A model generated the notes under the pieces. The model saw only the letters and a list, made by a program, of their open reading frames with translations. It ran no database searches and was not told where the DNA came from. The position numbers were made by a program, and so were the translations under genes. DNA of 64,000 bases from Micromonospora alfalfae (GTDB lineage Bacteria; Actinomycetota; Actinomycetes; Mycobacteriales; Micromonosporaceae): the NCBI RefSeq assembly GCF_022230925.1, contig NZ_JAKKFH010000034.1, positions 270,582 to 334,581 on the forward strand. The letters run 5' to 3'. Of this stretch, positions 18,057 through 26,485 are shown one piece after another. Position 1 is the stretch's first letter, and each line of letters opens with the position of its first letter.

Positions 18057-18400
18057 CGCTGTGCTCCCGGCTGCTCGCCCGAGTCGGGCACCGTCAGCGT
18101 CTCGACCGCGGCCGCGATGACCCCGGGGGTGAGTGTGAGCACGAACGGCTCCACCTCGTAGTAGTTCATGGCCTTCCCGTCCTCCGACAACTCCAGGCGG
18201 GCGGTGACCAGCCCGGCCGCCGCCAGCTTCCGTAGGTGGACCTGCAACAGCGCCCGGCTGATGCCCAGTTGCCGGGCCAGCCCGCTGACGTACGCACGCT
18301 CGCGGGCCAATGCGGCGACGACCCGCAGCCGGTGCGGGTTGGCCAGGGTGGCCAGCACCCGGACCAGGTCGTCGCCGGTCGGCGGTGAGGCGGCGCTCAT
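18053..18400 (-). CDS. ArsR-family winged-helix regulator
   Basis: 115 aa from ATG 18400, chosen because AAGGG lies 6 nt upstream; a GTG at 18415 is possible. The winged helix covers about 12-75: VRVLATLANPHRLRVVAAL, then SGLARQLGISRALLQVHLRK. There is no metal-binding Cys pair of the classical ArsR/SmtB type, so it probably senses something other than As/Cd/Zn or acts constitutively. It is first in a two-gene unit with the small membrane protein. Confidence 0.82.
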   Translation of the reverse strand: MSAASPPTGDDLVRVLATLANPHRLRVVAALARERAYVSGLARQLGISRALLQVHLRKLAAAGLVTARLELSEDGKAMNYYEVEPFVLTLTPGVIAAAVETLTVPDSGEQPGAQR

Positions 18401-18511
18401 AACCAGCCCTTGCACATGCCAAGGAAAGTTAGCAGGTGCCGGCGCGCTGCGGTGCGGGACGCGAGTGGAATCAGGGGGATCTCAGGGTCGGCGAAAGAGT
18501 CCTGACACACA

Positions 18512-18548
18512 GCACGCCGGGCCGGTGATGATCACCGGCCCGGCGTGC
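18512..18548. terminator. Perfect 18-bp hairpin after the CsbD gene
   Basis: GCACGCCGGGCCGGTGAT (18512-18529) and ATCACCGGCCCGGCGTGC (18531-18548) are perfect inverted copies with a single central base. It starts 15 bp beyond the CsbD stop, on the side away from its start, so it most likely ends that transcript; it also lies upstream of the ArsR promoter region. Confidence 0.75.
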
Positions 18549-18563
18549 GGGTTACGTCGTACG

Positions 18564-18737
18564 TCAGCTCTTGAAGGCGTCCTTGATCTTCTCGCCCGCC
18601 TGCTTGAGCTTGGCGGTGGACTGGTCAGCGCGACCCTCCGCCTCCAGCTGCTCGTTGTCGGTGGCCCGACCGGCGCCTTCCTTCAGCTTGCCGGTCGCGT
18701 CCTCGGTGGCGTTGTTGATCTTGTCGTCGAATCCCAT
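18564..18737 (-). CDS. CsbD-family stress protein
   Basis: 57 aa from ATG 18737, with GGAGG 6 nt upstream. The sequence begins MGFDDKINNATEDATGKLKE and consists of hydrophilic, Ala/Lys/Asp-rich helix, the standard CsbD form (usual length about 60). CsbD proteins are general-stress (sigma-B type) products of unknown molecular role. Monocistronic, ended by an 18-bp hairpin. Confidence 0.9.
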   Translation of the reverse strand: MGFDDKINNATEDATGKLKEGAGRATDNEQLEAEGRADQSTAKLKQAGEKIKDAFKS

Positions 18738-18811
18738 TGCCAACCTCCATTGCAAGCGTCGCTACGACAACAGAGGTACCCCCGCCGGAACCGGCCCAAC
18801 CATTGCCGTCG

Positions 18812-21058
18812 TCACAGATCGGCAGCGGCCGGACGAAAGCGACGCAGGCGCAGGCTGTTGGCCACCACGAAGACCGAGGACAGCGCCATCGTGGCGCCGG
18901 CGATCATCGGGTTGAGCAGCCCGGCGGCGGCCAACGGCAGCGCGGCCACGTTGTAGCCGAACGCCCAGAACAGGTTGCCCCGGATGATGCCGAGCGTGCG
19001 GCGGGACAACCGGATGGCGTCCACAGCGGCGTCCAGGTCGCCCCGGACGAGGGTGAGGTCGGCCGCCTCGATCGCCACGTCGGCGCCGGTACCCATCGCC
19101 AGCCCCAGGTCGGCCTGGGCCAGCGCCGGGGCGTCGTTGACCCCGTCACCGACCATCGCCACCGACCGCCCCTCGGCCTGGAGCCGCTTGATCACGTCGA
19201 CCTTCCCGGCCGGCAGCACCTCGGCGATCACCTCGTCGACGCCCACCTCGGCGGCGACCGCGCGAGCAACTGTGGCGTTGTCCCCGGTCAGCAGGACCGG
19301 AGTCAGCCCCAGCCCGCGCAGCCGAGCCACCGCCGCCCGGCTGGTCGGCCGGACCACGTCGGCGACAGTGAGCACGCCCCGGGCCCGTCCGTCCCAGCCG
19401 GCGACGATCGGCGTACGGCCGGCAGCCTCGGCGTCGCGCACTGCCCACTCGACCTCCGGCGGTACGTCGAGCTCACGCTCGCGCAGCAGCCGGACCCGGC
19501 CGACCAGCACGACCCGCCCGTCGACGGTGCCGGTCACCCCCAGCCCTTCGAGGTTGCTGAAGGCGGTCACCGGGGGCAGCGCGCCCGCGTCGGTGGCAGC
19601 GGCCGCGACCGCACGGGCGATCGGGTGCTCGGAGGCGACCTCCACCGCCCCGGCGAGCCGGAGCAGCTCGGCCCGGTCCACACCGCTCGCCGGCACCACG
19701 TCCACCACTGTCATCCGGCCGGTCGTCACGGTGCCCGTCTTGTCGAGCACCACGGTGTCCACCCGGCGGGTCGACTCCAGCACCTCCGGGCCCTTGATCA
19801 GCACGCCGAGCTGGGCGCCCCGACCGGTGCCGACCAGTAGCGCCGTCGGGGTGGCCAGGCCGAGCGCGCACGGGCAGGCGATGATCAGCACGGCCACGGC
19901 GGCGGTGAACGCGGCGGTCGGGCCGGCCCCGCTGCCGAGCCACCAGCCGAGCGTGCCGACGGCGAGGGTGATGACGATCGGAACGAAGACCCCGGAGATC
20001 CGGTCCGCCAGCCGCTGCACGGCCGCCTTGCCGCTCTGCGCCTGCTCCACCAGGTCGGCCATCCGGGCGAGCTGGGTGTCCGCGCCGACCCGGGTGGCGG
20101 TGACGACGAGCCGCCCACCCGCGTTGATCGTGGCGCCGACCACGCCGTCACCCGGGGCGACCTCGACCGGCACCGACTCACCGGTGAGCATGCTGGCATC
20201 GACGGCGGAGGTGCCCTCGTCGACCACTCCGTCGGTGGCGATCTTCTCCCCGGGGCGGACCACGAACCGGTCACCGACGGCGAGCCGGTCCACCGGGATC
20301 AGGGTCTCCACGCCGTCACGCAGCACTGTCACGTCCTTGGCGCCGAGGTCGAGCAGGGCGCGTAGGGCGGCGCCGGCGGTCCGCTTGGAACGGGCCTCGA
20401 AGTAGCGACCGGCCAGGATGAACACTGTGACCCCGGCGGCCGCCTCCAGGTAGATGTTGCCGGCGCCGTCGGTCCGGGTGATGTCGAAGCGGAACGGGTG
20501 CGTCATGCCGGGCATCCCCGCGTCGCCGAGGAAGAGCGCCCAGAGCGACCAACCGAACGCGGCCAGGGTGCCGAGCGACACCAGGGTGTCCATGGTGGCC
20601 GCGCCGTGCCGCAGGTTGGTCCAGGCGGCCCGGTGGAACGGCAGCCCACCCCAGACCACCACCGGGGCGGCCAGGGTCAGCGACAACCATTGCCAGTAGT
20701 CGAACTGCCAGGCCGGGACCATGGCCAGCAGCACCACCGGCACGCTCAGGGCCACCGACACCCAGAGCCGGGTACGCGGCCCCCGCAACGGGTCCACCGG
20801 GGGTTCCGCGCTGGGCGGGGCTGGCAGCGCCGCCGTGTAACCGGTCTTCTGCACGGTCCCGATCAGGTCGTCCGGCGTGATGCCGTCGGCGTACCGGACG
20901 GTCGCCTTCTCGGTGGCGTAGTTGACTGTGGCGCTCACCCCGTCCATCCGGTTGAGCTTCTTCTCGATCCGGGCTGCGCACGCGGCGCAGGTCATCCCGC
21001 CGATCGCCAGTTCGATCCGGTTGGGCGCCTCGGGCAGGGGTCTGCTGGTGGTGGTCAT
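18812..21058 (-). CDS. copA: Copper-exporting P1B-type ATPase
   Basis: 748 aa from ATG 21058. One N-terminal heavy-metal-associated domain (GGMTCAACAARIEKKLN; Cys24 and Cys27) is followed by eight predicted membrane helices. The ion path motif is CPCALGLATPT (about 396), the phosphorylation site is DKTGTVTTG (about 437), the actuator loop is MLTGESVPVE, and SEHPIARAV and GDGVNDAPALAQAD mark the nucleotide and hinge regions. CPC plus the single HMA domain indicate Cu(I) export to the cell exterior. It ends a minus-strand unit copZ - membrane-anchored protein - copA, preceded by a CsoR-type operator. Confidence 0.95.
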   Translation of the reverse strand: MTTTSRPLPEAPNRIELAIGGMTCAACAARIEKKLNRMDGVSATVNYATEKATVRYADGITPDDLIGTVQKTGYTAALPAPPSAEPPVDPLRGPRTRLWVSVALSVPVVLLAMVPAWQFDYWQWLSLTLAAPVVVWGGLPFHRAAWTNLRHGAATMDTLVSLGTLAAFGWSLWALFLGDAGMPGMTHPFRFDITRTDGAGNIYLEAAAGVTVFILAGRYFEARSKRTAGAALRALLDLGAKDVTVLRDGVETLIPVDRLAVGDRFVVRPGEKIATDGVVDEGTSAVDASMLTGESVPVEVAPGDGVVGATINAGGRLVVTATRVGADTQLARMADLVEQAQSGKAAVQRLADRISGVFVPIVITLAVGTLGWWLGSGAGPTAAFTAAVAVLIIACPCALGLATPTALLVGTGRGAQLGVLIKGPEVLESTRRVDTVVLDKTGTVTTGRMTVVDVVPASGVDRAELLRLAGAVEVASEHPIARAVAAAATDAGALPPVTAFSNLEGLGVTGTVDGRVVLVGRVRLLRERELDVPPEVEWAVRDAEAAGRTPIVAGWDGRARGVLTVADVVRPTSRAAVARLRGLGLTPVLLTGDNATVARAVAAEVGVDEVIAEVLPAGKVDVIKRLQAEGRSVAMVGDGVNDAPALAQADLGLAMGTGADVAIEAADLTLVRGDLDAAVDAIRLSRRTLGIIRGNLFWAFGYNVAALPLAAAGLLNPMIAGATMALSSVFVVANSLRLRRFRPAAADL

Positions 21059-21070
21059 CGTCTGGTCCCG

Positions 21071-22021
21071 TCAGTTGTGTCCGTGCCCGGGGGTGCCGTG
21101 GTCGGCCCCGCCGGTCGGTGCGGGCCCGCTCGGAGTGGGGGCGTCGCCGGTCGGGGCAGCGTCGGCGACCACTGTGAACTCGGCGGTGTGCACCCGCCCA
21201 CCGTGTTGGAAGTCGAGGTAGAGACGGTAGCTGCCGGTCGAGGGCACCTCGGCGAGGAAGGTGACGGCCGGACCGGGTCGGGTGCGCCCATCGCCGGGCG
21301 TCCCGTCCGGGTGCACGTGCAGGTAGGCCAGATCGCCCTGGCGCAGTGCCACAAGGTGCCCGTACGCGCCCAGGTAGGGCTCCAGGTCGGTGACCGGCTG
21401 CCCGTCCCGGCTGACGGTCAGTGTCAGCGACGACGTGCGGCCGGGCTGCGGCGCTCCGGTCAGGGTGACCGTGTAGCCGTCGACCGTGGTGGTGGTCGCC
21501 GGGGCGGGCAGCGGCCGTTCGGTCAACTCGCCGGGGACTGTCACGTCCACGCCGAGGGTCAGCGGCTCACCACCGGTCGGGGTGAAGTCGGCGAACGCCC
21601 GCCACTGACCGGGGCCGGCCAGCGGGGTGTCGACCCGCCAGGTGCCGTCCGGGGCCAGCTCGGGGTGGACGTGACGGAAGCCGGAGAGGTCCCGACGGGC
21701 GACGATCAGGTGCATCTGCTTGTCGTGCGCCACGTCGTACCGGGTGACCGGGCGGCCGTCCGGGCCGGCGATCCGGAAGGCGAACCCGCCGGCCGGGGCG
21801 TCGACCGGTTCGAGGGTGTAGCCGTGTTCGGAGACGAGCAGCCCGCCGGGGAGCCGATCGCCCGTCCCGCCCCGTTCGTCCGCCGTCGGGGTGGTGGCGG
21901 CATCGTCGTGCCGGCTCTCGGCGGCCGGGGCGGTGTCGACGACCCTGCCGACCCCGTAGGTGGCGCCGAAGACCGCCGCCAGGCCGACGGCGAACCCGGC
22001 GAGTCTCGTCACGGTGCGCAC
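21071..22021 (-). CDS. Membrane-anchored extracytoplasmic protein of the copper operon
   Basis: 316 aa, start taken as GTG 22021 (GGCGGG upstream; GTG 22012 is possible). A short basic N-terminus and hydrophobic segment (LAGFAVGLAAVFGATYGVG) give a signal anchor. Outside the membrane are two similar beta-rich modules, each with His-containing motifs (KQMHLIVARRDLSGFRHVHP in the first; HLVALRQGDLAYLHVHPDG in the second), and a C-terminal tail rich in Gly/His ending GTPGHGHN. The repeated H-V-H and terminal His suggest copper binding at the cell surface, but the family has no established function that I can name. It lies between copZ and copA. Confidence 0.8.
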   Translation of the reverse strand: MRTVTRLAGFAVGLAAVFGATYGVGRVVDTAPAAESRHDDAATTPTADERGGTGDRLPGGLLVSEHGYTLEPVDAPAGGFAFRIAGPDGRPVTRYDVAHDKQMHLIVARRDLSGFRHVHPELAPDGTWRVDTPLAGPGQWRAFADFTPTGGEPLTLGVDVTVPGELTERPLPAPATTTTVDGYTVTLTGAPQPGRTSSLTLTVSRDGQPVTDLEPYLGAYGHLVALRQGDLAYLHVHPDGTPGDGRTRPGPAVTFLAEVPSTGSYRLYLDFQHGGRVHTAEFTVVADAAPTGDAPTPSGPAPTGGADHGTPGHGHN

Positions 22022-22034
22022 GCCGGCCCGCCGA

Positions 22035-22244
22035 TCACGCGTCGACGAGGTCGTAGCCGGCCTCGTCGACGGCGGCTCGGACGACAGCGGTGTCCAGCGG
22101 CTGATCGCTGCTGACGGTGACCCGGCCGGCCGCGAGGTCGACCTGGACGTCACGCACCCCCGCGATGGCGCCGACCTCGGCCCTCACCGCGCTGACGCAG
22201 TGCCCACAGGTCATGCCCTGCACCTGATACGTCGTGTTGACCAT
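22035..22244 (-). CDS. copZ: Copper chaperone (heavy-metal-associated domain)
   Basis: 69 aa from ATG 22244, with AAGGAGA upstream. It is a lone HMA domain with MTCGHC (Cys13, Cys16) and the ferredoxin-like pattern ending AVDEAGYDLV. It would carry Cu(I) to CopA. It is first in the operon and 94 bp from the divergent csoR; the intergenic region has two 15-bp CsoR-type sites. Confidence 0.93.
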   Translation of the reverse strand: MVNTTYQVQGMTCGHCVSAVRAEVGAIAGVRDVQVDLAAGRVTVSSDQPLDTAVVRAAVDEAGYDLVDA

Positions 22245-22269
22245 TGGATCGTCTCCTTCGCGGTACCGG

Positions 22270-22284
22270 TACCCGGTGGGGGTA
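22270..22284. promoter_or_regulatory. CsoR-type operator, copZ-proximal
   Basis: TACCCGGTGGGGGTA, an imperfect copy of the csoR-proximal palindrome (two differences). It lies 26 bp upstream of the copZ start codon. The two sites are 38 bp apart, start to start. CsoR family operators are G/C-rich dyads of this type. Confidence 0.65.
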
Positions 22285-22307
22285 TCTCGACAGAGCCGAC
22301 CCTACCA

Positions 22308-22322
22308 TACCCCCTGGGGGTA
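22308..22322. promoter_or_regulatory. CsoR-type operator, csoR-proximal
   Basis: TACCCCCTGGGGGTA, perfect 7-bp arms around one base. It lies 17 bp upstream of the csoR start and touches TATCCT (22326-22331), a plausible -10 element that would give a nearly leaderless csoR transcript. CsoR bound here would block that promoter. Confidence 0.75.
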
Positions 22323-22338
22323 GGCTATCCTTGTCGGC

Positions 22339-22635
22339 ATGACCGCACCCACCCCGATCCGCGGATACACCGCCAGCAAGGACCAGCTGCTCGCGCGGCT
22401 CCGCCGCGTCGAGGGGCAGGTCCGGGGCATCGAGAAGATGGTCGACGACGACCGCTACTGCATCGACGTGCTCACCCAGATCTCCGCCATCCAGGCCGCC
22501 CTCGACAAGGTGGCCCTCGGGCTGCTCGACGGGCACGCCCGGCACTGCATGCACGAGGGCGCCGCCGAGGGTCGGGCCGACGAGATGGCCACCGAGATGA
22601 TGGCGGCGGTCGGCCGGCTCATGAAGCGCGGCTGA
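22339..22635 (+). CDS. csoR: Copper-sensing repressor CsoR
   Basis: 98 aa from ATG 22339. The all-helical DUF156 fold is clear (DQLLARLRRVEGQVRGIEKM). The Cu(I) ligand triad is Cys41, His66 and Cys70, with the 25- and 4-residue spacing of characterised CsoR proteins. It should repress the divergent copZ operon and itself, and release DNA on binding Cu(I). Its stop lies 6 bp from the end of the convergent CopB-like gene. Confidence 0.93.
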   Translation: MTAPTPIRGYTASKDQLLARLRRVEGQVRGIEKMVDDDRYCIDVLTQISAIQAALDKVALGLLDGHARHCMHEGAAEGRADEMATEMMAAVGRLMKRG

Positions 22636-22641
22636 CCGCGC

Positions 22642-24513
22642 TCAGTCCGGCGCAGGGTCGAGACGGACCCTGCGCAGCAACTGCGCGTTGAGCGCCACCA
22701 CGATGGTGGACGCCGACATCAGCACCGCGGCCAACGCCGGGCTCAACGCCACGCCGGCCCAGGCCAGCACCCCGGCGGCCAACGGCAGCGCCACCACGTT
22801 GTAGCCGGCCGCCCAGGCCAGGTTCTGTCGCATCTTCCGGTACGACGCCCGGGACAGCCGGACCACTGCCCCCACCCCGCGCGGGTCCGAGGATGCCAGC
22901 ACCACCCCGGCGGACTCGATCGCCACATCGGTGCCCGCGCCGATCGCGATGCCCACGTCCGCCCGGGCCAGCGCCGGCGCGTCGTTCACCCCGTCACCGA
23001 CCATCGCCACCACCAACCCCCGCCGCTGAAGCTCGGCCACCCGATCGTCCTTCTCCGCCGGCAGCACCTCGGCGAAGACCTCGTCGACGCCAGGTCGGAA
23101 GCCGAGGTCGGCGGCGACCGCCTCGGCCACCGACCTGGCGTCACCAGTGATCATGGCGATGGTGCGGACACCCTCGGCACGCAGCTCGTCGACGGCACGC
23201 CGGGCCTCCGGACGCACCTCGTCGGTCAACGCGAACGCACCGAGCACGGCGTCCGGCAGCCGCACCAGGTGCAACACCGCGGCACCCCGCGCCGACCACC
23301 GCCCGGTCGCGGCCTCCAGCTCCGCCGGGACCGGAAGGCCCAGCTCGCGCAGCAGCGCCGGCCCGCCCACCGCGTACTCCGTACCGTCGATCGTCGCCTG
23401 CACACCGCGGCCCGGCAGCGACCGGAACCCGGCTGCCCGGGCCGGGCCGGCGCTCCCGACCGCCGCCACTATCGCCCGGGCCAACGGATGTTCGCTCTCC
23501 GACTCGACACCGGCCGCGATCCGCAGCACCTCGTCCCGCTCGACGCCGGACACCGTCACCAGGTCGGTCACGCCGTGCTCGCCCCTGGTCAGCGTGCCGG
23601 TCTTGTCGAAGAGCACCGCGCCGACGGTCCGCATCCGCTCCAGCGCCAACCGGTCCTTGACCAGAATCCCGGACCGCGCGGCGAGCGCCGTGGAGAGCGC
23701 CACGACCAGCGGGATGGCGAGACCCAGCGCGTGCGGGCAGGCGATCACCAGGACGGTGACCGCACGGACCACCGCCTCGTCCGGCTGACCGAGCGCGGTC
23801 CAGACCAGCACCGTCAGCACGGCGGTGCCGGTGGCCAGGTAGAACAGCGCCGCGGCGAACCGGTCGGCCAACAGTTGGGCCCGTCCACCGGAAGCCTGGG
23901 CCTGCGCGACCATGCGCTGGATGCCGGCGAGGGCGGTCTGCTCACCCAACGCCTCGACGCGCACCCGGACCGCCGAGTCGGTGGCGACGGTACCGGCCAC
24001 CACCCGGTCGCCCGTCGACCTGGCGACCGGCCGCGACTCCCCGGTGATCATCGACTCGTCCAGCTCTGCGGCGCCCTCGACGACCTGGCCGTCCGCCGGC
24101 ACCCGACCCCCCGGTCGGACCAGCACCACGTCACCGATCCGCAGACCGGTCACCGGCACCGCCTCGACCCGCCCGTCCGCCGCCACCCGTTCGGCCTCGT
24201 CCGGCAACAGCGCGGCCAGCGCCGTCAGCGCTCCCCGGGCCTGCCCGATGGCCTTCATCTCCTGCCAGTGCCCGAGCAGCATGATGGTGACCAGCGCGGC
24301 CAACTCCCACCAGAAGTCCAGGTCGAAGGCGCCGACGCTGGTCGCCAGGGACGCGGCGTACGCGACGGTGATCGCCATCGCGACCAGCAGCATCATCCCG
24401 GGCGCCCGGTCCCGGACCTCCCGAACCGCACCGACCAGGAACGGCCAGCCGCCCCACAGAACACCACCGAGCCGAGCACCGGTCCCACCCAGTCCTGGAC
24501 GGTCAACCAACAT
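22642..24513 (-). CDS. CopB-like (CPH-type) P1B ATPase, 5' end apparently frameshifted
   Basis: 623 aa if read from ATG 24513. The catalytic core is complete: actuator MITGESRPVA, ion motif ACPHALGLAIPLV (CPH, the CopB class), phosphorylation site FDKTGTLTRGEHG, and GDGVNDAPALARADVGIAIG. The conserved part starts at LWGGWPFLVGAVREVRDR; the residues before it do not look like the family. In the other frame the bases just upstream (24557-24459) encode QDWVGPVLGSVVF, which joins LWGGWPFL naturally, so one base seems to be missing near 24459. The His-rich N-terminus and first helix pair are not found. It may be a decayed or truncated gene. Confidence 0.72.
   Translation of the reverse strand: MLVDRPGLGGTGARLGGVLWGGWPFLVGAVREVRDRAPGMMLLVAMAITVAYAASLATSVGAFDLDFWWELAALVTIMLLGHWQEMKAIGQARGALTALAALLPDEAERVAADGRVEAVPVTGLRIGDVVLVRPGGRVPADGQVVEGAAELDESMITGESRPVARSTGDRVVAGTVATDSAVRVRVEALGEQTALAGIQRMVAQAQASGGRAQLLADRFAAALFYLATGTAVLTVLVWTALGQPDEAVVRAVTVLVIACPHALGLAIPLVVALSTALAARSGILVKDRLALERMRTVGAVLFDKTGTLTRGEHGVTDLVTVSGVERDEVLRIAAGVESESEHPLARAIVAAVGSAGPARAAGFRSLPGRGVQATIDGTEYAVGGPALLRELGLPVPAELEAATGRWSARGAAVLHLVRLPDAVLGAFALTDEVRPEARRAVDELRAEGVRTIAMITGDARSVAEAVAADLGFRPGVDEVFAEVLPAEKDDRVAELQRRGLVVAMVGDGVNDAPALARADVGIAIGAGTDVAIESAGVVLASSDPRGVGAVVRLSRASYRKMRQNLAWAAGYNVVALPLAAGVLAWAGVALSPALAAVLMSASTIVVALNAQLLRRVRLDPAPD
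22650..22675. terminator. Hairpin at the csoR / CopB-like convergent end
   Basis: GCGCAGGGTC (22650-22659) and GACCCTGCGC (22666-22675) form a perfect 10-bp stem with a 6-nt loop. It lies 15 bp after the csoR stop and inside the last codons of the minus-strand CopB-like gene. Confidence 0.55.
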
Positions 24514-24813
24514 GCCGCCCCGGAGACCGCCGCGCGAGCGGTTCGGCCACCCGACACTCCGCCACGACCTGCGACCCCCGGGAGGGCTGGCTAGCATCTC
24601 CCACGATGGCCCTCCGAATGCCGCTGCACAGTCGGGCACCGGCGCCGCCACGTCATGGCGTCGCCCCCGGCCGACCGGGCCGAGCACTGACCGTCCGTGA
24701 TCAGGCGGTCGTCAGGCAGCGATCCGCCCCGCCGTCCGCCGCGTTTCCACAGCAACTGTGAACCGCCCGGCCCGCTGACCCGTATCCCGCACCGGATCGT
24801 TGGGAGACTCGCC

Positions 24814-26184
24814 TTGGCCGCCGACCACACTCACCCCGCTCCGTCCGCCCCACCACGGGTGCGACGGATCCTCGTCGTGACTGTGGTACCCCTCTTCGTC
24901 GCCACAGTGCTGGCCGCGGTGCTGCTCTGGCCGCGCGGCGGGTCACCGCAGACCGATGGTGGTGCGGACGTGCCGCGCCACCCCGGCACCGTCACCCGGG
25001 TGGTGAGCGAGCCGTGCCCGCCGGTGCCGTCGGTTCCGGAGGGCACACCGAGGGTCGGCGACGGGCGGTGCGGCACTGTCGACGTCCGGGTCGACGACGG
25101 GCCGAACGCCGGCCAGCAGGTACGAACTCCGGTGCCCGACGGGCCCGGCGCACCCCGGGTCGAGGTCGGCGACGAGGTCGTCCTGGTCGAGCTGGCCGAT
25201 CCGGTTGATCCCACCACCAGCAACTGGAACATCGCCGAGCACCAACGCGGCACCCCGATGGTGTGGCTGGCGGTGGTCTTCGCTGCCGCGATCGTCGCGT
25301 TCGGGCGGTGGCGAGGTCTGGCGGCGCTCGCCGGGCTGGCCGCCAGCTTCGCCATCCTGCTCACCTTCGTGCTGCCGGGCATCAGCGCGGGCAGGTCACC
25401 ACTGCTGGTGGCGGTAGTCGGCGCGGCCCTGATCATGTTCGTGGTGCTCTATCTGACCCACGGGGTCACCGCACAGACCTCGGTCGCGGTGCTCGGCACC
25501 CTGGGCAGCCTGGTGCTGACCGGCGTGCTCGCCACCATCGCCACCGCCGCGACCCACCTCACCGGGTTCGGCAGCGAAGACGCCACCACCCTGTCGATGT
25601 TCCAGGGCGACGTGGACCTGCACGGTCTGCTGCTCGCCGGAATCATCATCGGCTCGCTCGGAGTGCTCGACGACGTGACTGTCACCCAGGCGGCCACCGT
25701 CACCGAGCTGGCGAACGCCAACCCCGGGCTGACCCGGTTGCAGCTGTACCGTGCCGCCACCCGGGTGGGCCGCGCGCACATCGCCTCCACTGTCAACACC
25801 ATCGTGCTGGCGTACGCGGGCGCGTCACTGCCCCTGCTGCTCCTGCTCACCGCCGACGCGCGGCCGATCGGGCAGATCCTCACCAGTGAGTTCCTCGCGC
25901 AGGAGATCGTCCGCAGCGCTGTCGCCACCCTCGGTCTGATCGCCGCCGTGCCGCTGACCACCGGGCTGGCCGCTGTGGTGACCGCCGCCGGGCGCAGCGC
26001 TGCCGCAGCGTCCACCGACGCTCCCGCGCCCCGGCCCCAGCCGGACCGCAGCGAAGCACTGGCCGCACTCAGCTCACCGCGAACGGCCGGCTCCGACGAG
26101 CCGGACCGGACGCGGACCGCACCCCCATCCGAGGCCACCGACCGGTGGCCGGAGCCGAACAGGAGCACGGATACGACATGGTGA
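24814..26184 (+). CDS. YibE/F-family membrane protein
   Basis: 456 aa from TTG 24814, with GGGAG 7 nt upstream; no ATG or GTG is better placed until GTG 24859. A first membrane helix (about 23-42) is followed by an extracytoplasmic domain of about 110 residues, then about seven helices typical of YibE/F (GMVWLAVV-like, GVTAQTSVAVLGTLGSL, and DDVTVTQAATVTEL). The last 75 residues are a hydrophilic Pro/Asp/Arg tail. Function is unknown; a multi-span transport-like role is usually assumed. It is divergent from the CopB-like gene, with 300 bp between starts that include the putative lost 5' part of that gene. Confidence 0.82.
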   Translation: MAADHTHPAPSAPPRVRRILVVTVVPLFVATVLAAVLLWPRGGSPQTDGGADVPRHPGTVTRVVSEPCPPVPSVPEGTPRVGDGRCGTVDVRVDDGPNAGQQVRTPVPDGPGAPRVEVGDEVVLVELADPVDPTTSNWNIAEHQRGTPMVWLAVVFAAAIVAFGRWRGLAALAGLAASFAILLTFVLPGISAGRSPLLVAVVGAALIMFVVLYLTHGVTAQTSVAVLGTLGSLVLTGVLATIATAATHLTGFGSEDATTLSMFQGDVDLHGLLLAGIIIGSLGVLDDVTVTQAATVTELANANPGLTRLQLYRAATRVGRAHIASTVNTIVLAYAGASLPLLLLLTADARPIGQILTSEFLAQEIVRSAVATLGLIAAVPLTTGLAAVVTAAGRSAAAASTDAPAPRPQPDRSEALAALSSPRTAGSDEPDRTRTAPPSEATDRWPEPNRSTDTTW

Positions 26185-26294
26185 CACTCCTCAGCGTGAC
26201 CAGATCGGGCATCCACCCTGAGAACCACGTCACTGGTCACTCAACGCTATGGCGAAATGACGCTTTTGGTCGGCATCCAGGCGTAGCTCAGGCG
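26185..26294. other. Leader/promoter region upstream of the riboswitch
   Basis: No gene. A short stem, GTGACCAG (26196-26203) against CTGGTCAC (26233-26240), with a 29-nt loop could end the YibE/F transcript. The stretch around 26245-26275 (ACGCTATGGCGAAATGACGC) is less G+C-rich and probably carries the promoter for the riboswitch transcript, but I cannot fix a -10 element. Confidence 0.4.
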
Positions 26295-26472
26295 GTCGAC
26301 TCTCGGGTAACCTCGCTGCCGGTTACCGATGAAGGCGCGAAGCGGCGCCTGCGGTGCCACCGCCCAATCGCCAACCGGCGAGCCGGGGACCCAGGTGCCT
26401 GGGGTGAATCCGCGTCAGCGGTAGGGGCCACTTCCGCCCCGAACCCGTCAGCTAACCCGGTCGGCGGTCGAC
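26295..26472 (+). ncRNA. c-di-AMP riboswitch (ydaO/yuaA type)
   Basis: The conserved core of the ydaO class is recognisable: CCGGGGACCC (26383-26392), CTGGGGTGAATCC (26399-26411) and GAACCCGTCAGCTAACC (26441-26457). A hairpin GGTAACC/GGTTACC opens the element near 26306-26327. The ends GTCGAC (26295-26300) and GTCGAC (26467-26472) can pair as P1. The ribosome-binding GGAAGGG follows immediately and the gene starts at 26486. In Streptomyces this class controls secreted cell-wall hydrolases in response to c-di-AMP, matching the gene here. Confidence 0.88.
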
Positions 26473-26485
26473 GGAAGGGAACATT

